Shown here: piece after piece, positions 7,981 through 17,350 of the stretch
Layout of the letters: every line of letters begins with the position of its first letter
Position numbering within the stretch: position 1 is the stretch's first letter
Origin: JANXQE01 sp035651635
GTDB lineage: Bacteria; Verrucomicrobiota; Verrucomicrobiia; Limisphaerales; UBA8199
Reading direction: 5' to 3'
Length of the DNA: 50,111 nucleotides
Assembly (NCBI GenBank): GCA_035651635.1
Contig: DASRFK010000135.1
Span: 1-50,111 of the forward strand
Position numbers and translations under genes: made by a program
Notes under the pieces: model-generated
Database searches by the model: none
Told to the model about the DNA's origin: nothing
Seen by the model: the letters and a program-made list of their open reading frames with translations, nothing else

Positions 7981-10900
7981 CTACTTGTCCTTTCCTAGTT
8001 CCTGGTAATAACGCCTTACCAGGCCGGAGTAACGATTCGGCACCGGGTCGCGGTCGAGCGGGACCAGAGCTTCGCGCGATTCGCGCCGAGCCAGTTCTTC
8101 GGCGATCCGGTCGCGAACTTCCGTCAATGGTTTCATGACCTGGAGCTGCACCACAGCCCAGTCAGGTTTTTTTCTGTCGCGTTTGAATTCCTGGCGCGTC
8201 AAACGCGCGCGTTCACGGGCTTTGACCACATCATCACGCATGGTCGGGTCATCAATCAGTTGCTCAACCTCGCGAAGGCGATCGGACCAGGAATTGAAGT
8301 CTTCACCGGTGATCGGCGCTTCCTGGCGCCGAGTGTTCTCGGTTAATAATTGCTTCCAGTCCGGAGCATCGCGCCCCGGCCCGCCGGCAAAGTCGGCTTC
8401 CTGGGGATCGCCACCGCCGCCTCCCGCAGGGCCGGCTTGGAGACCAGGGCGGTTGCGCGCTCCGCCGCCTTGCGAACCGTTTCCGCGCTGGCCTGGTGAA
8501 TTGGAGTTGGCTTCCTGCTGGGGCGAGCCGTCTTCGTTAGCGTTACCCGCCTGACTGCCCGATTGGCTGTTAGCCTGGGCCCCAGGCTGCTTGCCCGAGC
8601 CAGGCTGCTTGCCCGGGGATTGTCCTTCTTGGCTTTGTGATTGCCCGGGCTGAGAGGAAGAGGCTTGTTCGGAAGACGCGCCAGGTTGCGAACCGCTCTG
8701 TTCCTGTCCAGGCTGTCCTGACTGTCCTGGCTGCCCTGGCTGCCCCGGCTGTCCTGGTTGACCCGAAGCCTGGGCCTGTTGTCCTCGATCGGGGCTACCG
8801 GACTGAGCTTGCGCGTTTTGATTGGTTGTCGGCTGACCGGCTCCGCCGCGAGTTGAAGCCGAATTCTCGCCGGAAGCCGGGCCATTGGTATTCGCGGGTC
8901 TCCCCTGCCCTTGCGCTATCTCACGCCCAAGCTGGCTGGCCAGATCATCCAACTGCCGCTCGGCCAAGCGCAAGGAATCCGTGTCATCACCCAACACACT
9001 TTCGGCGGCGCGTTCAACGCCTTTCTTAAGGTTCTCGATGTTGGGCTGAACCCGTTGGCCCATATTTCCCGCCTGCGGCAGGAATCCCTGGCGCACCATT
9101 TCGGAAGTAAGTTCCTCCAACTTGGCTCCGCCTTGCTCAGAATTATCACGAAGCAATTCAAAGAGGCTGCGAGTCATTGGCCCCTGCTTGAGCAACTCGC
9201 TCTGGGCATCTTTCAACTCCTTGGCCGTGTCCTGCGTAAACTTGCGGACGGTATCTTCCAGTTGTTTCGAGAGCAAAGGCTCCGCCTCTTCCGCTTGTTG
9301 CGAGATTTGGGTGGCGCGATCGAGAATGTTCGTCATGAGTTGCTTCTGGCGGGCAAGCTGGGCGCGCGTTTGCTCCTGGTCGCTGTTGCCAGACAGAGAT
9401 TTTTGATCGGTCGCGCTGTTTTCTTGAATTTTTTTGAGGATTTCGTCCTGTTGGCGAGCCAGTTCGCGGGCCTGATTGCGCATCTGGCGCATGTCTTCGG
9501 AGAACTGGCTGGAATTCTTCTTTCGCATCTCATCACGGAGCTGCTGGAGTTGATTTTGCGCGCGCGTTCCGGCCGCGAGTGCCTGCGAAGGCGCGCCTTG
9601 AGCGGCCGATTCCGCGGCACGCTGAACTTCCTGCCGGGTTTGATCCAGTTGACGCCGTTCCTGCGCCATCTGCGATTGGTTTTCCGGCCGGTCCATCCGT
9701 TGTTTTAACTCGTCAACGTCGGCGAGCATCTGTTGTTCTTCTTCCTGCAGGCGCTTTAATTGCCGGCGAATCTCGTCGCGTTCCTGGTCGGTGCGCGCCT
9801 CCTGCAAAGCGGTCTGGAGCTCTTTCAAACGGTCGTTGAGATCCTGCTGGCGCCGGGCTAATTCCTGCAACCGGCTCATGATCTGGAGCTGCTCGCGCTG
9901 TTGGGGGTTTTGCGCGCGTTGGGCTTCCCGTTGATTTTCGTAGCGGTCGTCCTGCTGCTTCAAATCCAATTGCTCGAGCTGTTGTTGCATCTGTTGGTTT
10001 CGACTGCTGCTGCTCTGGCCGCGATTGCGCGTCACCTGGTACTCGTGGGCCTGCAGACGCATCAACGCCTGATAGGCGTCCTGTTCGGCGGCCAGGGCCT
10101 CCTTCAAACTGGCCGGCGAGTTGGTGGCCTTCTGCAGCCTGGCCAAGGCGGTTTCCATGTCCGAAACGGCTTTTTGCCACAAACTGGCGGCTTGCGGGTC
10201 GCGCTGGTGCTGCAGCACCTGACGAGCCTGTTCCAAGGCTTCCGCCTGCGAATCCAGCACAACGCCGGCATCTTCCTCGTATTTCGGGGCAGGTCCCTTA
10301 CCGGAAGGACCTGTGCTCGAGCGGGCAGGTTTTTCCGTCGGCTCATTGGAGTCCCCTTGAGCGAGCTGCGCGGCGACAAAGTAGCGGCGGTTAGGCAGAA
10401 GCAATCTGCGGACGAGTTGGTGGTCCGGGCGACCCGACTTCGAGCTCTGGTCGTCGGACCGCTCCTGGGGAGAGGTAGGCGAGTTCTGGTCGGAGGATGT
10501 TTTCGACTTGCGGTCCCGAGGAGTCGCGTTTTCCCGTTCGAGCTTCCAGGTCGCATTCACGATTTGTTTCTGCAACTCGGCCAGTTTCCCCGTCCGATCC
10601 TCGCCGCCCTGACCTTGCCCCTGGCTGCCTTCCATGCTTTGACCTTCCCGGAATACTTCATCGAATGGCCGAACTTCGCCAAAGTACAAATCCCCCATGG
10701 TCCGTCGCGTTTGGCCGTCGGGACCGAGATCGTCCGCCCAGACGAACCACGAGACTAATTCGTCCGGCTTCACGCCCAAATCTTCGAGGCGCAGCAAATG
10801 GTGAAAAGGCTTTCTGTCGTTTCCGGCGATTTTGCCGCCGAGCGCGATGAATTTTGGCTCGTGCCCGTTGATGGCATATGCGATCCCAAAGGCCTGAACA

Positions 10901-12126
10901 CCGAAATCATCCCAAACGGTCCCCTCGAAGGGTATCTCCTCGATCGGGGAGGGCCTGAGGTCGCCCCGCGGAGCGCTCAACCGCAGTTCCGGAGTCCGGT
11001 TTTTGAGCGCCTGAAAAACGAACTCGGCGGGGATCTTATTGGTCCGTCCGTCCCCATCGACCAACTGGAGGTCATAGGTGCTGGAACTGTCGAGGGAGAA
11101 CTCTTTCAACTTTGCCGCCGGCTGCTGGGGATCAACCGCCAAAGCAACGGAGGTTCCGGCATGGTCCCGCGGAACCAACCGGGCAGAAGCGACGGGCTTA
11201 TTGAAGCGCAAGTCCAGATCAACGCGGGATCCTTCAACCGCACTTAACCGCCGGGTATTCTCGATTCGCTTGTGCGGCAAACCGGTGTAGGCCGGAAAGT
11301 TCACCTCGAGATCCGCGCGTTCCAGGCGCGGATGCTCGTAGACTTTTACGTTGAAATCCCGCGTGCGCTCCTGCCCGTACTCGATGTGATAGACAAAGTT
11401 GCTGCCGACCTCTGGTACGCTGCCACCGAACATTGGGTCGCCGAGACTTTTTATCAACGGCACGCGCTGGAGAGCTGAACCGTCACCATAGGCAAGATTG
11501 ACGCCGACCGGAAGCCGCCCGTTAAACCGGGCCAGAACAACCAGGGAGCTGCCGCGCTCGAGGCTAACGTCGCCGGGGGTGACCGTAACGCCCTGGGCGA
11601 CAGTCCGGCTCAGCAGCTGAGTGCCGCTCGTGCCCCGCAAAAAGATCAGGACCACCGCAAAGGCGACCAAGGCGCACCAATGCGCCGCCTGCGCCCAGGT
11701 CATCCGGGAGGCCGGCACGACATCAGCCCAACCCGTGCGACCGCTCAATTCGAGCGTTTCCGCAATGAGCCGTTGCTGCAAGTAATTGAACTGGCCTTCT
11801 GGTCCGGGCTGCTGCTGCAAGGCCGTGATGAGGCGGCCTTGCAATTCGGGATGCAGGCGCTCGATACGGCTGGCAATGTTCCTTAGGCTGTTATCACCTT
11901 TATTGTTTCGAACCACCAGGACGATGGCCGCGACAATGCTAACCAACGCCGTCAGCGGCAGTCCGATCCAGGAACTCCAGCCACTCTGCTTCTCCAGCAT
12001 CAACACCGCGGCACCGAACAGGGCGGCTGCGGCCCAGGCCAACGCCAGACTGCGCCACAAGCCGAATCGGCGGCGCCGGCGCGCTAAAGCATCAAGTTGT
12101 TCCTGAATTTGAGCATCGATGGCCAT
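7981..12126 (-). CDS. Very large DUF4175-like membrane protein with coiled coil
   Basis: The protein has 1381 residues and starts at ATG 12126, 15 bp after the BatA gene. Hydrophobic helices occur at about residues 24-44, 52-72 and 150-165. A beta-rich region to about residue 480 follows. Next comes a long region dominated by Gln, Glu, Arg and Leu with heptad character (about 500-1100), typical of a long coiled coil. A Gly/Gln/Pro/Ser-rich low-complexity linker (about 1130-1260) and a charged C-terminal helical domain complete it. This matches the DUF4175 type of protein often found beside MoxR/BatA genes in Planctomycetes and Verrucomicrobia. The function of the family is unknown. The architecture suggests a membrane-anchored scaffold or spacer spanning the periplasm. 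The number of membrane passes is uncertain. Confidence 0.75.
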   Translation of the reverse strand: MAIDAQIQEQLDALARRRRRFGLWRSLALAWAAAALFGAAVLMLEKQSGWSSWIGLPLTALVSIVAAIVLVVRNNKGDNSLRNIASRIERLHPELQGRLITALQQQPGPEGQFNYLQQRLIAETLELSGRTGWADVVPASRMTWAQAAHWCALVAFAVVLIFLRGTSGTQLLSRTVAQGVTVTPGDVSLERGSSLVVLARFNGRLPVGVNLAYGDGSALQRVPLIKSLGDPMFGGSVPEVGSNFVYHIEYGQERTRDFNVKVYEHPRLERADLEVNFPAYTGLPHKRIENTRRLSAVEGSRVDLDLRFNKPVASARLVPRDHAGTSVALAVDPQQPAAKLKEFSLDSSSTYDLQLVDGDGRTNKIPAEFVFQALKNRTPELRLSAPRGDLRPSPIEEIPFEGTVWDDFGVQAFGIAYAINGHEPKFIALGGKIAGNDRKPFHHLLRLEDLGVKPDELVSWFVWADDLGPDGQTRRTMGDLYFGEVRPFDEVFREGQSMEGSQGQGQGGEDRTGKLAELQKQIVNATWKLERENATPRDRKSKTSSDQNSPTSPQERSDDQSSKSGRPDHQLVRRLLLPNRRYFVAAQLAQGDSNEPTEKPARSSTGPSGKGPAPKYEEDAGVVLDSQAEALEQARQVLQHQRDPQAASLWQKAVSDMETALARLQKATNSPASLKEALAAEQDAYQALMRLQAHEYQVTRNRGQSSSSRNQQMQQQLEQLDLKQQDDRYENQREAQRAQNPQQREQLQIMSRLQELARRQQDLNDRLKELQTALQEARTDQERDEIRRQLKRLQEEEQQMLADVDELKQRMDRPENQSQMAQERRQLDQTRQEVQRAAESAAQGAPSQALAAGTRAQNQLQQLRDEMRKKNSSQFSEDMRQMRNQARELARQQDEILKKIQENSATDQKSLSGNSDQEQTRAQLARQKQLMTNILDRATQISQQAEEAEPLLSKQLEDTVRKFTQDTAKELKDAQSELLKQGPMTRSLFELLRDNSEQGGAKLEELTSEMVRQGFLPQAGNMGQRVQPNIENLKKGVERAAESVLGDDTDSLRLAERQLDDLASQLGREIAQGQGRPANTNGPASGENSASTRGGAGQPTTNQNAQAQSGSPDRGQQAQASGQPGQPGQPGQPGQSGQPGQEQSGSQPGASSEQASSSQPGQSQSQEGQSPGKQPGSGKQPGAQANSQSGSQAGNANEDGSPQQEANSNSPGQRGNGSQGGGARNRPGLQAGPAGGGGGDPQEADFAGGPGRDAPDWKQLLTENTRRQEAPITGEDFNSWSDRLREVEQLIDDPTMRDDVVKARERARLTRQEFKRDRKKPDWAVVQLQVMKPLTEVRDRIAEELARRESREALVPLDRDPVPNRYSGLVRRYYQELGKDK
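8705..8765. repeat. 9-bp tandem repeats encoding GQP triplets
   Basis: The DNA is a run of about six 9-mers of the type CTGTCCTGG/CTGCCCTGG. On the minus strand it codes for consecutive Gly-Gln-Pro triplets inside the low-complexity linker of the DUF4175-like protein. Such arrays vary in copy number by slippage, so linker length may differ between strains. Confidence 0.75.
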
Positions 12127-12141
12127 AACATTTTGCCCGAT

Positions 12142-14250
12142 TTATCCGCTCGGCGCCGGCGCGGTGACCGTCACGATTCGAGCGGTGCGCCCGGCCAGCC
12201 ACGTTTCCAATATAAGCACCAACAAGGCAGCGGCAATGACCCAGCGCCAGAGTTTTTGGCGGTTCTCCAACTCGGTGTTTTGGAGTCTGGCGCTTTTCTG
12301 CGTCTCATTGCCAGCAAGTTCAACTGGCTTGGCGGCAGGCACGCCAAGCCGTTCCAATTCGTCGACCGGCAGCGGAGCCGTCCGGCTCTCGGCCGGGTCG
12401 AGGTTAACGACAAACTTCTTAAGGCTGGACCCGGAAGTTACAGTGTAAACACCAGGCAGGACGGTTTGGCTAAAGTTGGTTTGGCCATCACTTAGACTGA
12501 GCTGTGAACCGTCAGGGCAGCGGACTGATGCCGCTCCTGCAGCGCCGGTTAGCGCGCGAACGGGGACGACATCGCCCACCCGGTACTGCGCCGGGAACGG
12601 CTCCGGCACGCCGCCGCTTTCGAGGATAGAATAGAGCAGCGGCACGAACTTGCTCGAGAGCGCCAGTTGGCTCGATTCGGGCTGCCAACCCGAGGTGAGG
12701 ATCAAAATCCGTCCGGCGCCCGTTGGAACCTCGAGCAACGCCGGGTCGCCGCTATCGAAGCGGGCCAACGCGTGCGCGTCCGAGAGCTGGTTAGCGTCCA
12801 AACGCGCATAGCGCCAAAAATGGATTTTGGTGAAATCGCTGAACCGTGGGTCGGCAAAAGGGGAGAAGATTGGATGGCGGAAATCGATCTCACCAAGCAT
12901 AGCGTAGCTTGGCGGTCGCACTTCCTCGATCTTAAGCTGCTCCTGCTGCAACAAGCCGCGCAAGGTCGACTGCAGGGCGGAAGAATCGACAACCACCAGC
13001 GCGCTTTTGCCGCCCGTCACCTGGGCGCGTATGGCTTGGGCCGCTCCGTCAGACAAAGGGGCCGCGACAATGACCAACGAACTCTGTTGCAACTCTTCCG
13101 GATTGAGTGCTTCGGATGGCAGATGAGACTTGATAACGACTGTTTGATGCCGCGTTTCCTGGAACGCCCGCTTCAGAAAGTAAAGACCTTGCCTGGTGTC
13201 GGTCTCACTTTCGGTTCCCAGGTACGTCACGTTCAAACGCAACACCTCGGGCGGACTGGTGAACACGGTATTGTCAAAATCGTCGTCATCGCCTTGAAGA
13301 ACAACTCGATCCAGTGAGCCTACCGAAGGGGCTGGAACAGTTACCACCCGGCTTTGGCCCGCGGGGACGTACAATTCCTGGGGCGGCGCGGCGAAACTCG
13401 CGCTGGCCGCGGAAGCCCAACCGATTTTCATTTGTTCGTGCTTAGAGCCGGCCATATTCGAAACCCGCACCCGCACCTGAGCGGAAGCTTTTGCGTCCGA
13501 GACTTCATCGGTATCGGACACCAGTTGAAGCGAGGCATTGCCGGTGTGCAAAGGTTTGAGTTGGTTAATCGACACCTCAACCCCTTTAGGCCATTCGTAG
13601 CCTTGAAGCTGTTCCAGGCGGCTGCCTTCCTGCAGATCCGTAATGAGCTCGATGCGGCTATGTTCAGTTGAGTTTTTGCCGGAAGTATCGGCCAGCGCCT
13701 CCGCCGCCTGAACCAGGGCGTTCCCGAGTTGGGTGGAACCCCAGCCAGGAGAGGTTCGAGTCAGAGTGGCCGTAACCAAGGAAGAGCGCTCAGAGAGCGG
13801 CGCGGCATTCCACTGCTCGAAGCTCGACAACGGATAAACCTGGCGATCGAAAGTGAATAGAGCGACCTGGTCCGCAGGGGAGCAGCTACGCAGAATTGAA
13901 TCGACGCGTTTGCGGGCATCGGCCCACAGATCAGCACGGCGCATACTGGCGCTCACATCGATCAGAATGAGGATCCGGCGAGCGGCTTGGTTATCGGGCG
14001 CGGCCATGCTGCTGTGAAAAAATGGACGGGCAAAGCCCAACGCCAACAAGCAGAGCACCGCGCAGCGCAGCAAAAGCAATAGAATATGCTCCAACCGTGT
14101 CCGGCGAGTCAGGCGTGGCGGAGAGGCCAGCAAAAACATCAGCGAGCTGAACGGCTTGCGCTCGCGCGTGGTCCGGCGAATAAAATGAAACAGGATTGGG
14201 AGGCCAATCGCGAGAGAGCCCACCAAAAATAATGGCGCCAGGAAGCTCAT
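12142..14250 (-). CDS. BatA/VWA-domain membrane protein
   Basis: The protein has 702 residues. The N-terminus (residues 1-78) is a typical BatA N-terminal region: a first helix, an Arg-rich cytoplasmic loop, then a second helix. A von Willebrand A domain follows with the metal-binding DxSxS motif intact as D98-V-S-A-S102. Beta-rich domains and a last transmembrane helix near residues 665-685 make up the rest. BatA-type proteins are membrane partners of MoxR AAA+ ATPases and use the VWA domain for metal-dependent protein binding. The ATG overlaps the stop of the DUF58 gene by 4 bp, which suggests translational coupling. The family assignment is firm; the client proteins are unknown. Confidence 0.85.
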   Translation of the reverse strand: MSFLAPLFLVGSLAIGLPILFHFIRRTTRERKPFSSLMFLLASPPRLTRRTRLEHILLLLLRCAVLCLLALGFARPFFHSSMAAPDNQAARRILILIDVSASMRRADLWADARKRVDSILRSCSPADQVALFTFDRQVYPLSSFEQWNAAPLSERSSLVTATLTRTSPGWGSTQLGNALVQAAEALADTSGKNSTEHSRIELITDLQEGSRLEQLQGYEWPKGVEVSINQLKPLHTGNASLQLVSDTDEVSDAKASAQVRVRVSNMAGSKHEQMKIGWASAASASFAAPPQELYVPAGQSRVVTVPAPSVGSLDRVVLQGDDDDFDNTVFTSPPEVLRLNVTYLGTESETDTRQGLYFLKRAFQETRHQTVVIKSHLPSEALNPEELQQSSLVIVAAPLSDGAAQAIRAQVTGGKSALVVVDSSALQSTLRGLLQQEQLKIEEVRPPSYAMLGEIDFRHPIFSPFADPRFSDFTKIHFWRYARLDANQLSDAHALARFDSGDPALLEVPTGAGRILILTSGWQPESSQLALSSKFVPLLYSILESGGVPEPFPAQYRVGDVVPVRALTGAAGAASVRCPDGSQLSLSDGQTNFSQTVLPGVYTVTSGSSLKKFVVNLDPAESRTAPLPVDELERLGVPAAKPVELAGNETQKSARLQNTELENRQKLWRWVIAAALLVLILETWLAGRTARIVTVTAPAPSG

Positions 14251-15218
14251 GCGACGGCGGTGGTGCGGGCCTGACGCGCCCGTCCAACGTGCTGGGTGCG
14301 CTTGCGCCGTTGCATGCGTTCGCGCAGGAAGTCAAATAGAGCCAATTCCAGGGGGCGATCCGTGACCAGGGTCTGCCACAGAATGCCCAGGCGTTGACAG
14401 GTTGCGCGCAAGCCGGCCTGGTGTGCCTCCAGCTTGCTCAGGTAATCCCGCCGTGCCGCGGCCGGATCGATGAACAACACCCGCCCGGATTCAACGTCCT
14501 CCAACATGACGGGATCCTTGAAATTGAAGTTCACCTCGGCCGGATCGAGCACCTGCAAAACCAGAATCTCGTGGCCGCAAGCGGCCAGCGCGCCCAGGTC
14601 CTGCGCGAGTTTTTCCACCGGCGCCAGGAAATCCGAAAGCAGGACAACCAGCCCGCGTTTGCGCACCATCTCAGCCACTCGTTTGAGTGGCGCGCCCAAA
14701 TCGGTCGCGCCTCCCCCCGCCGGCTTTTCGAGCGCGAGCATCAAATGGCGCAACTGACCCGTCCGATGTCGAGCCGGCAGATACTCCCGGATTTGGTCGT
14801 CGAAGGTGAGCAAGCCGATGGCGTCGCCTTGCAGATAAAGGAAGTACGCCAGCGTAGCGGCCAAAGTGGCCGCATAGTCGGCCTTAGTGTATGCGGTCGA
14901 ACCATAGGTCATGGACCGGCTTTGGTCGCAGAGCAAATAACAGCGCAGATTGGTTTCGTCTTCGAACTTTTTGATGAAATAGCGGTCGCTCCGGGCAAAC
15001 ACGCGCCAGTCCAGGTAGCGCGGATCATCGTCGGGCGTGTATTGACGGTACTCGGTGAACTCGGCCGAAAAGCCGTGGTAGGGGCTGCGATGGATCCCGC
15101 TCCAGAAACCTTCGACCACCACGCGCGCCCGCAGTTCGAGGTTGCGGATGCTCATCAAGACCTTGGGGTCGATGAACGACGAGCCAGGCAGCTTCGAGCT
15201 TAAGGCGGGAGCAGACAT
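14247..15218 (-). CDS. DUF58 domain protein
   Basis: The protein has 323 residues and no signal peptide or transmembrane helix, so it is probably cytoplasmic or membrane-associated. The DUF58 core is recognised from the block DDDPRYLDWRVFARSD (about residues 63-78). It is followed by a VWA-like strand with D98-Q-S-R-S102, which keeps the DxSxS metal site. DUF58 genes nearly always sit directly after moxR, as here, and are thought to link the ATPase to membrane VWA proteins. Its start codon overlaps the moxR stop by one base (TGATG), and its stop overlaps the BatA start by four. Confidence 0.88.
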   Translation of the reverse strand: MSAPALSSKLPGSSFIDPKVLMSIRNLELRARVVVEGFWSGIHRSPYHGFSAEFTEYRQYTPDDDPRYLDWRVFARSDRYFIKKFEDETNLRCYLLCDQSRSMTYGSTAYTKADYAATLAATLAYFLYLQGDAIGLLTFDDQIREYLPARHRTGQLRHLMLALEKPAGGGATDLGAPLKRVAEMVRKRGLVVLLSDFLAPVEKLAQDLGALAACGHEILVLQVLDPAEVNFNFKDPVMLEDVESGRVLFIDPAAARRDYLSKLEAHQAGLRATCQRLGILWQTLVTDRPLELALFDFLRERMQRRKRTQHVGRARQARTTAVA

Positions 15219-16270
15219 CAGGATCTCCCCGCAAAGGCGGGTTTGGCCGAATCGAGCAGGCGCTTAATCACCGATTCGACCGTTACGCCTTCAGCCTCGG
15301 CGCGATAGTTGAGCAGAATCCGGTGCCGCAGGATCGGCTCGGCCAGCACTTGAATATCTTCGACGGTAACGTGCGCCCGGTTTTTCAACAGCGCCCTGAC
15401 CTTGGCGCCCAAAACCAGGAATTGCCCGGCTCGCGTCCCAGCGCCCCAACTCACCCATTCGTTGATGAAATCCGGTGTGCTGGATTGCCGCGGCCGTGAA
15501 GCAGCGGCCAACCGCACGGCGTACCGTACCAGTTCCTCGGCAATGGGAACCTTGCGAATGATTTCGTGGAAGCGAAGCACGTCTTCTCCGGTGAAGAGCG
15601 CGGCAATTTCCGGGACGGTTTGGGCGGTTGTGCGGGTGACCACGGCGACTTCCTCGTCCTCCGGCAGGTAATCCATCACGACGTTGAACATGAACCGATC
15701 CAACTGCGCCTCGGGCAGTGGATAAGTCCCCTCCATCTCAATCGGGTTCTGAGTCGCGAGCACAAAGAACGGCTCCTCCAATACATGGCGCACGCCGGCG
15801 GCGGTCACCTGGTGCTCTTGCATGGCCTCAAGGAGGGCGGCCTGCGTTTTGGGCGGCGTGCGGTTTATTTCGTCAGCCAATATTATATTGGCGAACACCG
15901 GCCCGCGCACGAAGGTCATTTTCCGTCCTTCGCCTGTGTCCTGAAGAATCTCGGTACCGGTAATGTCCGTGGGCATCAGGTCGGGTGTGAACTGAATACG
16001 CTGGAATTTAAGGTGGAAAATCCGGGCAATACTTTTGACGAGCAGGGTTTTGGCCAAACCGGGCGCCCCCGTGATTAGGCAATGGCCGCCGGCAAACAGA
16101 GCGATCAGCAACTGCTCGATGACGCCCTTTTGCCCGACAATGATTTTGGAAAGTTCCGCCTCGATTTGCGTGCGGCCGCCCGTCAAGCGCTCGACAATCT
16201 GGCGCTCTTCTTGAGTGGGGCTGGCGGATGCGGGCTGGGGTGGGATTGCTTCGGTCGTAGTGGTGTTCAT
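15218..16270 (-). CDS. MoxR-family AAA+ ATPase
   Basis: The protein has 350 residues, the usual size for MoxR (AAA_3). The Walker A motif is GAPGLAKT at residues 68-75 and the Walker B motif is ILADEINR at 130-137. A sensor-1 block (ATQNPIEMEGTYPLPEAQLD) is intact. The C-terminal lid has the usual HRILLNYRAEAEG stretch. MoxR ATPases act as cytoplasmic chaperone-like remodelers that activate or insert metal ions or cofactors into partner proteins through VWA-domain adaptors. This one is third in the operon, after the DUF4159 gene with a 93-bp gap, and is the only obvious energy source of the whole cluster. Which VWA partner it contacts first is inferred to be the adjacent DUF58 protein. Confidence 0.92.
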   Translation of the reverse strand: MNTTTTEAIPPQPASASPTQEERQIVERLTGGRTQIEAELSKIIVGQKGVIEQLLIALFAGGHCLITGAPGLAKTLLVKSIARIFHLKFQRIQFTPDLMPTDITGTEILQDTGEGRKMTFVRGPVFANIILADEINRTPPKTQAALLEAMQEHQVTAAGVRHVLEEPFFVLATQNPIEMEGTYPLPEAQLDRFMFNVVMDYLPEDEEVAVVTRTTAQTVPEIAALFTGEDVLRFHEIIRKVPIAEELVRYAVRLAAASRPRQSSTPDFINEWVSWGAGTRAGQFLVLGAKVRALLKNRAHVTVEDIQVLAEPILRHRILLNYRAEAEGVTVESVIKRLLDSAKPAFAGRS

Positions 16271-16363
16271 CGGATGTGGCCTGGGCTACATGCTTGACCG
16301 GACTCGGGCCGGGTCAAACGCTGAACCGGATCGGGATTCCGTCTCTCATGCTAATCCTATTCA

Positions 16364-17350
16364 TTAATGTGTCATTAAATAAAAGATGATGTTGATGCCG
16401 AGCGGGAACCCGCGTTTCTCGGAGAATTCATGGAAAAAGCCGTCGTTTTCCCCTTCCCGTTCCCAACTGTCGCCATTGTCACAGTTGTGGGTGGCAATCA
16501 CCATGATATGGGCGTGGTCATCAAAGACAGCCCGCACATGCATGTCGTGGGCGGCTTGCCCTGAGCGATCATAGTTGTGGTAGTCGTCGTGGTACCGTTC
16601 CCAGGTGACGCCAAACTCTTCATCGTTGGGGTCCAGGCTGCGAATTGCCTGGTGGCTATTGGGGGTCTGCAGGGCGTTTTTCGGTCCTTTGAGATCGAAA
16701 ATGCAGTGAAAAAGAGCGTTGCTCATCGGCAGCTCCACAAAGTCGCGTTCCGGTAGCACGCGTTTGATATTGTGTTCGAAATTGTCCCATTGTTTTTGCC
16801 CCCAAAAATCGTCCGCCATGAGAACGCCGCCATTGAGCAGGTACTTTCGCAGGATGGGGATTTCTTCGTCCTTTAGAGACAGGCCTCCTGGTTCGACCAT
16901 GTAGATCCATGGATAATCGAACAGCTCAGGGTCGGTTAAGCGGAGCACGCGGCCGTCGGGATTGACCTTGATGGAAGTCACTTGCTGGACGCGGTAGGAC
17001 AAATTGAGATCGCTGTCGGGATAATCGGTGATCCAGCTTCCGGACGTCCCGGAAACGCTCGGGCCGTTGGGCGCGCGCCGGTAGATGATGCGCACAAAGC
17101 TAAATACATCTTTCTCGAAGCCCGGCGTATTGGTCCAGTTTGGCGTGCCGGTGCTGTGCGACTCAGTCTCACGCGCGGTGCGAACGTGGTCAACATCCAC
17201 CGGCACGCCCGATTCGGTGTAGGCAATGCCGGTATCGCCACCGCCGTTCCAGCGCCACCCACCCCATCCACCGCGGCGACCCCGGCGTTGAGCCAGGCCT
17301 ACGCCCAGGGCCAGGCTCAGGATCAACACGACCAGCGCGGACTTCTTCAT
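16364..17350 (-). CDS. DUF4159 secreted protein
   Basis: The protein has 328 residues. A clear signal peptide spans residues 1-20 and is followed by a Gly/Trp/Arg-rich stretch. The remainder is the DUF4159 domain, recognised from YPWIYMVEPGG, LRKYLLNGGVLMADDFWG and a C-terminal block with HNCDNGDSWE. The fold is related to the class-I glutamine-amidotransferase-like superfamily, but no Cys nucleophile at the expected turn is obvious. DUF4159 genes are recurrent partners of moxR, DUF58 and batA genes. The ATG overlaps the stop of the upstream TPR gene by four bases. It probably acts in the periplasm; its biochemical role is not known. Confidence 0.82.
   Translation of the reverse strand: MKKSALVVLILSLALGVGLAQRRGRRGGWGGWRWNGGGDTGIAYTESGVPVDVDHVRTARETESHSTGTPNWTNTPGFEKDVFSFVRIIYRRAPNGPSVSGTSGSWITDYPDSDLNLSYRVQQVTSIKVNPDGRVLRLTDPELFDYPWIYMVEPGGLSLKDEEIPILRKYLLNGGVLMADDFWGQKQWDNFEHNIKRVLPERDFVELPMSNALFHCIFDLKGPKNALQTPNSHQAIRSLDPNDEEFGVTWERYHDDYHNYDRSGQAAHDMHVRAVFDDHAHIMVIATHNCDNGDSWEREGENDGFFHEFSEKRGFPLGINIIFYLMTH

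Noticed and set aside
9901..10758. Plus-strand frame of 285 codons inside the DUF4175-like gene
   Set aside because: It is Leu/Arg-rich because it is the complement of a Gln/Glu-rich coiled coil; no independent motif or start signal.
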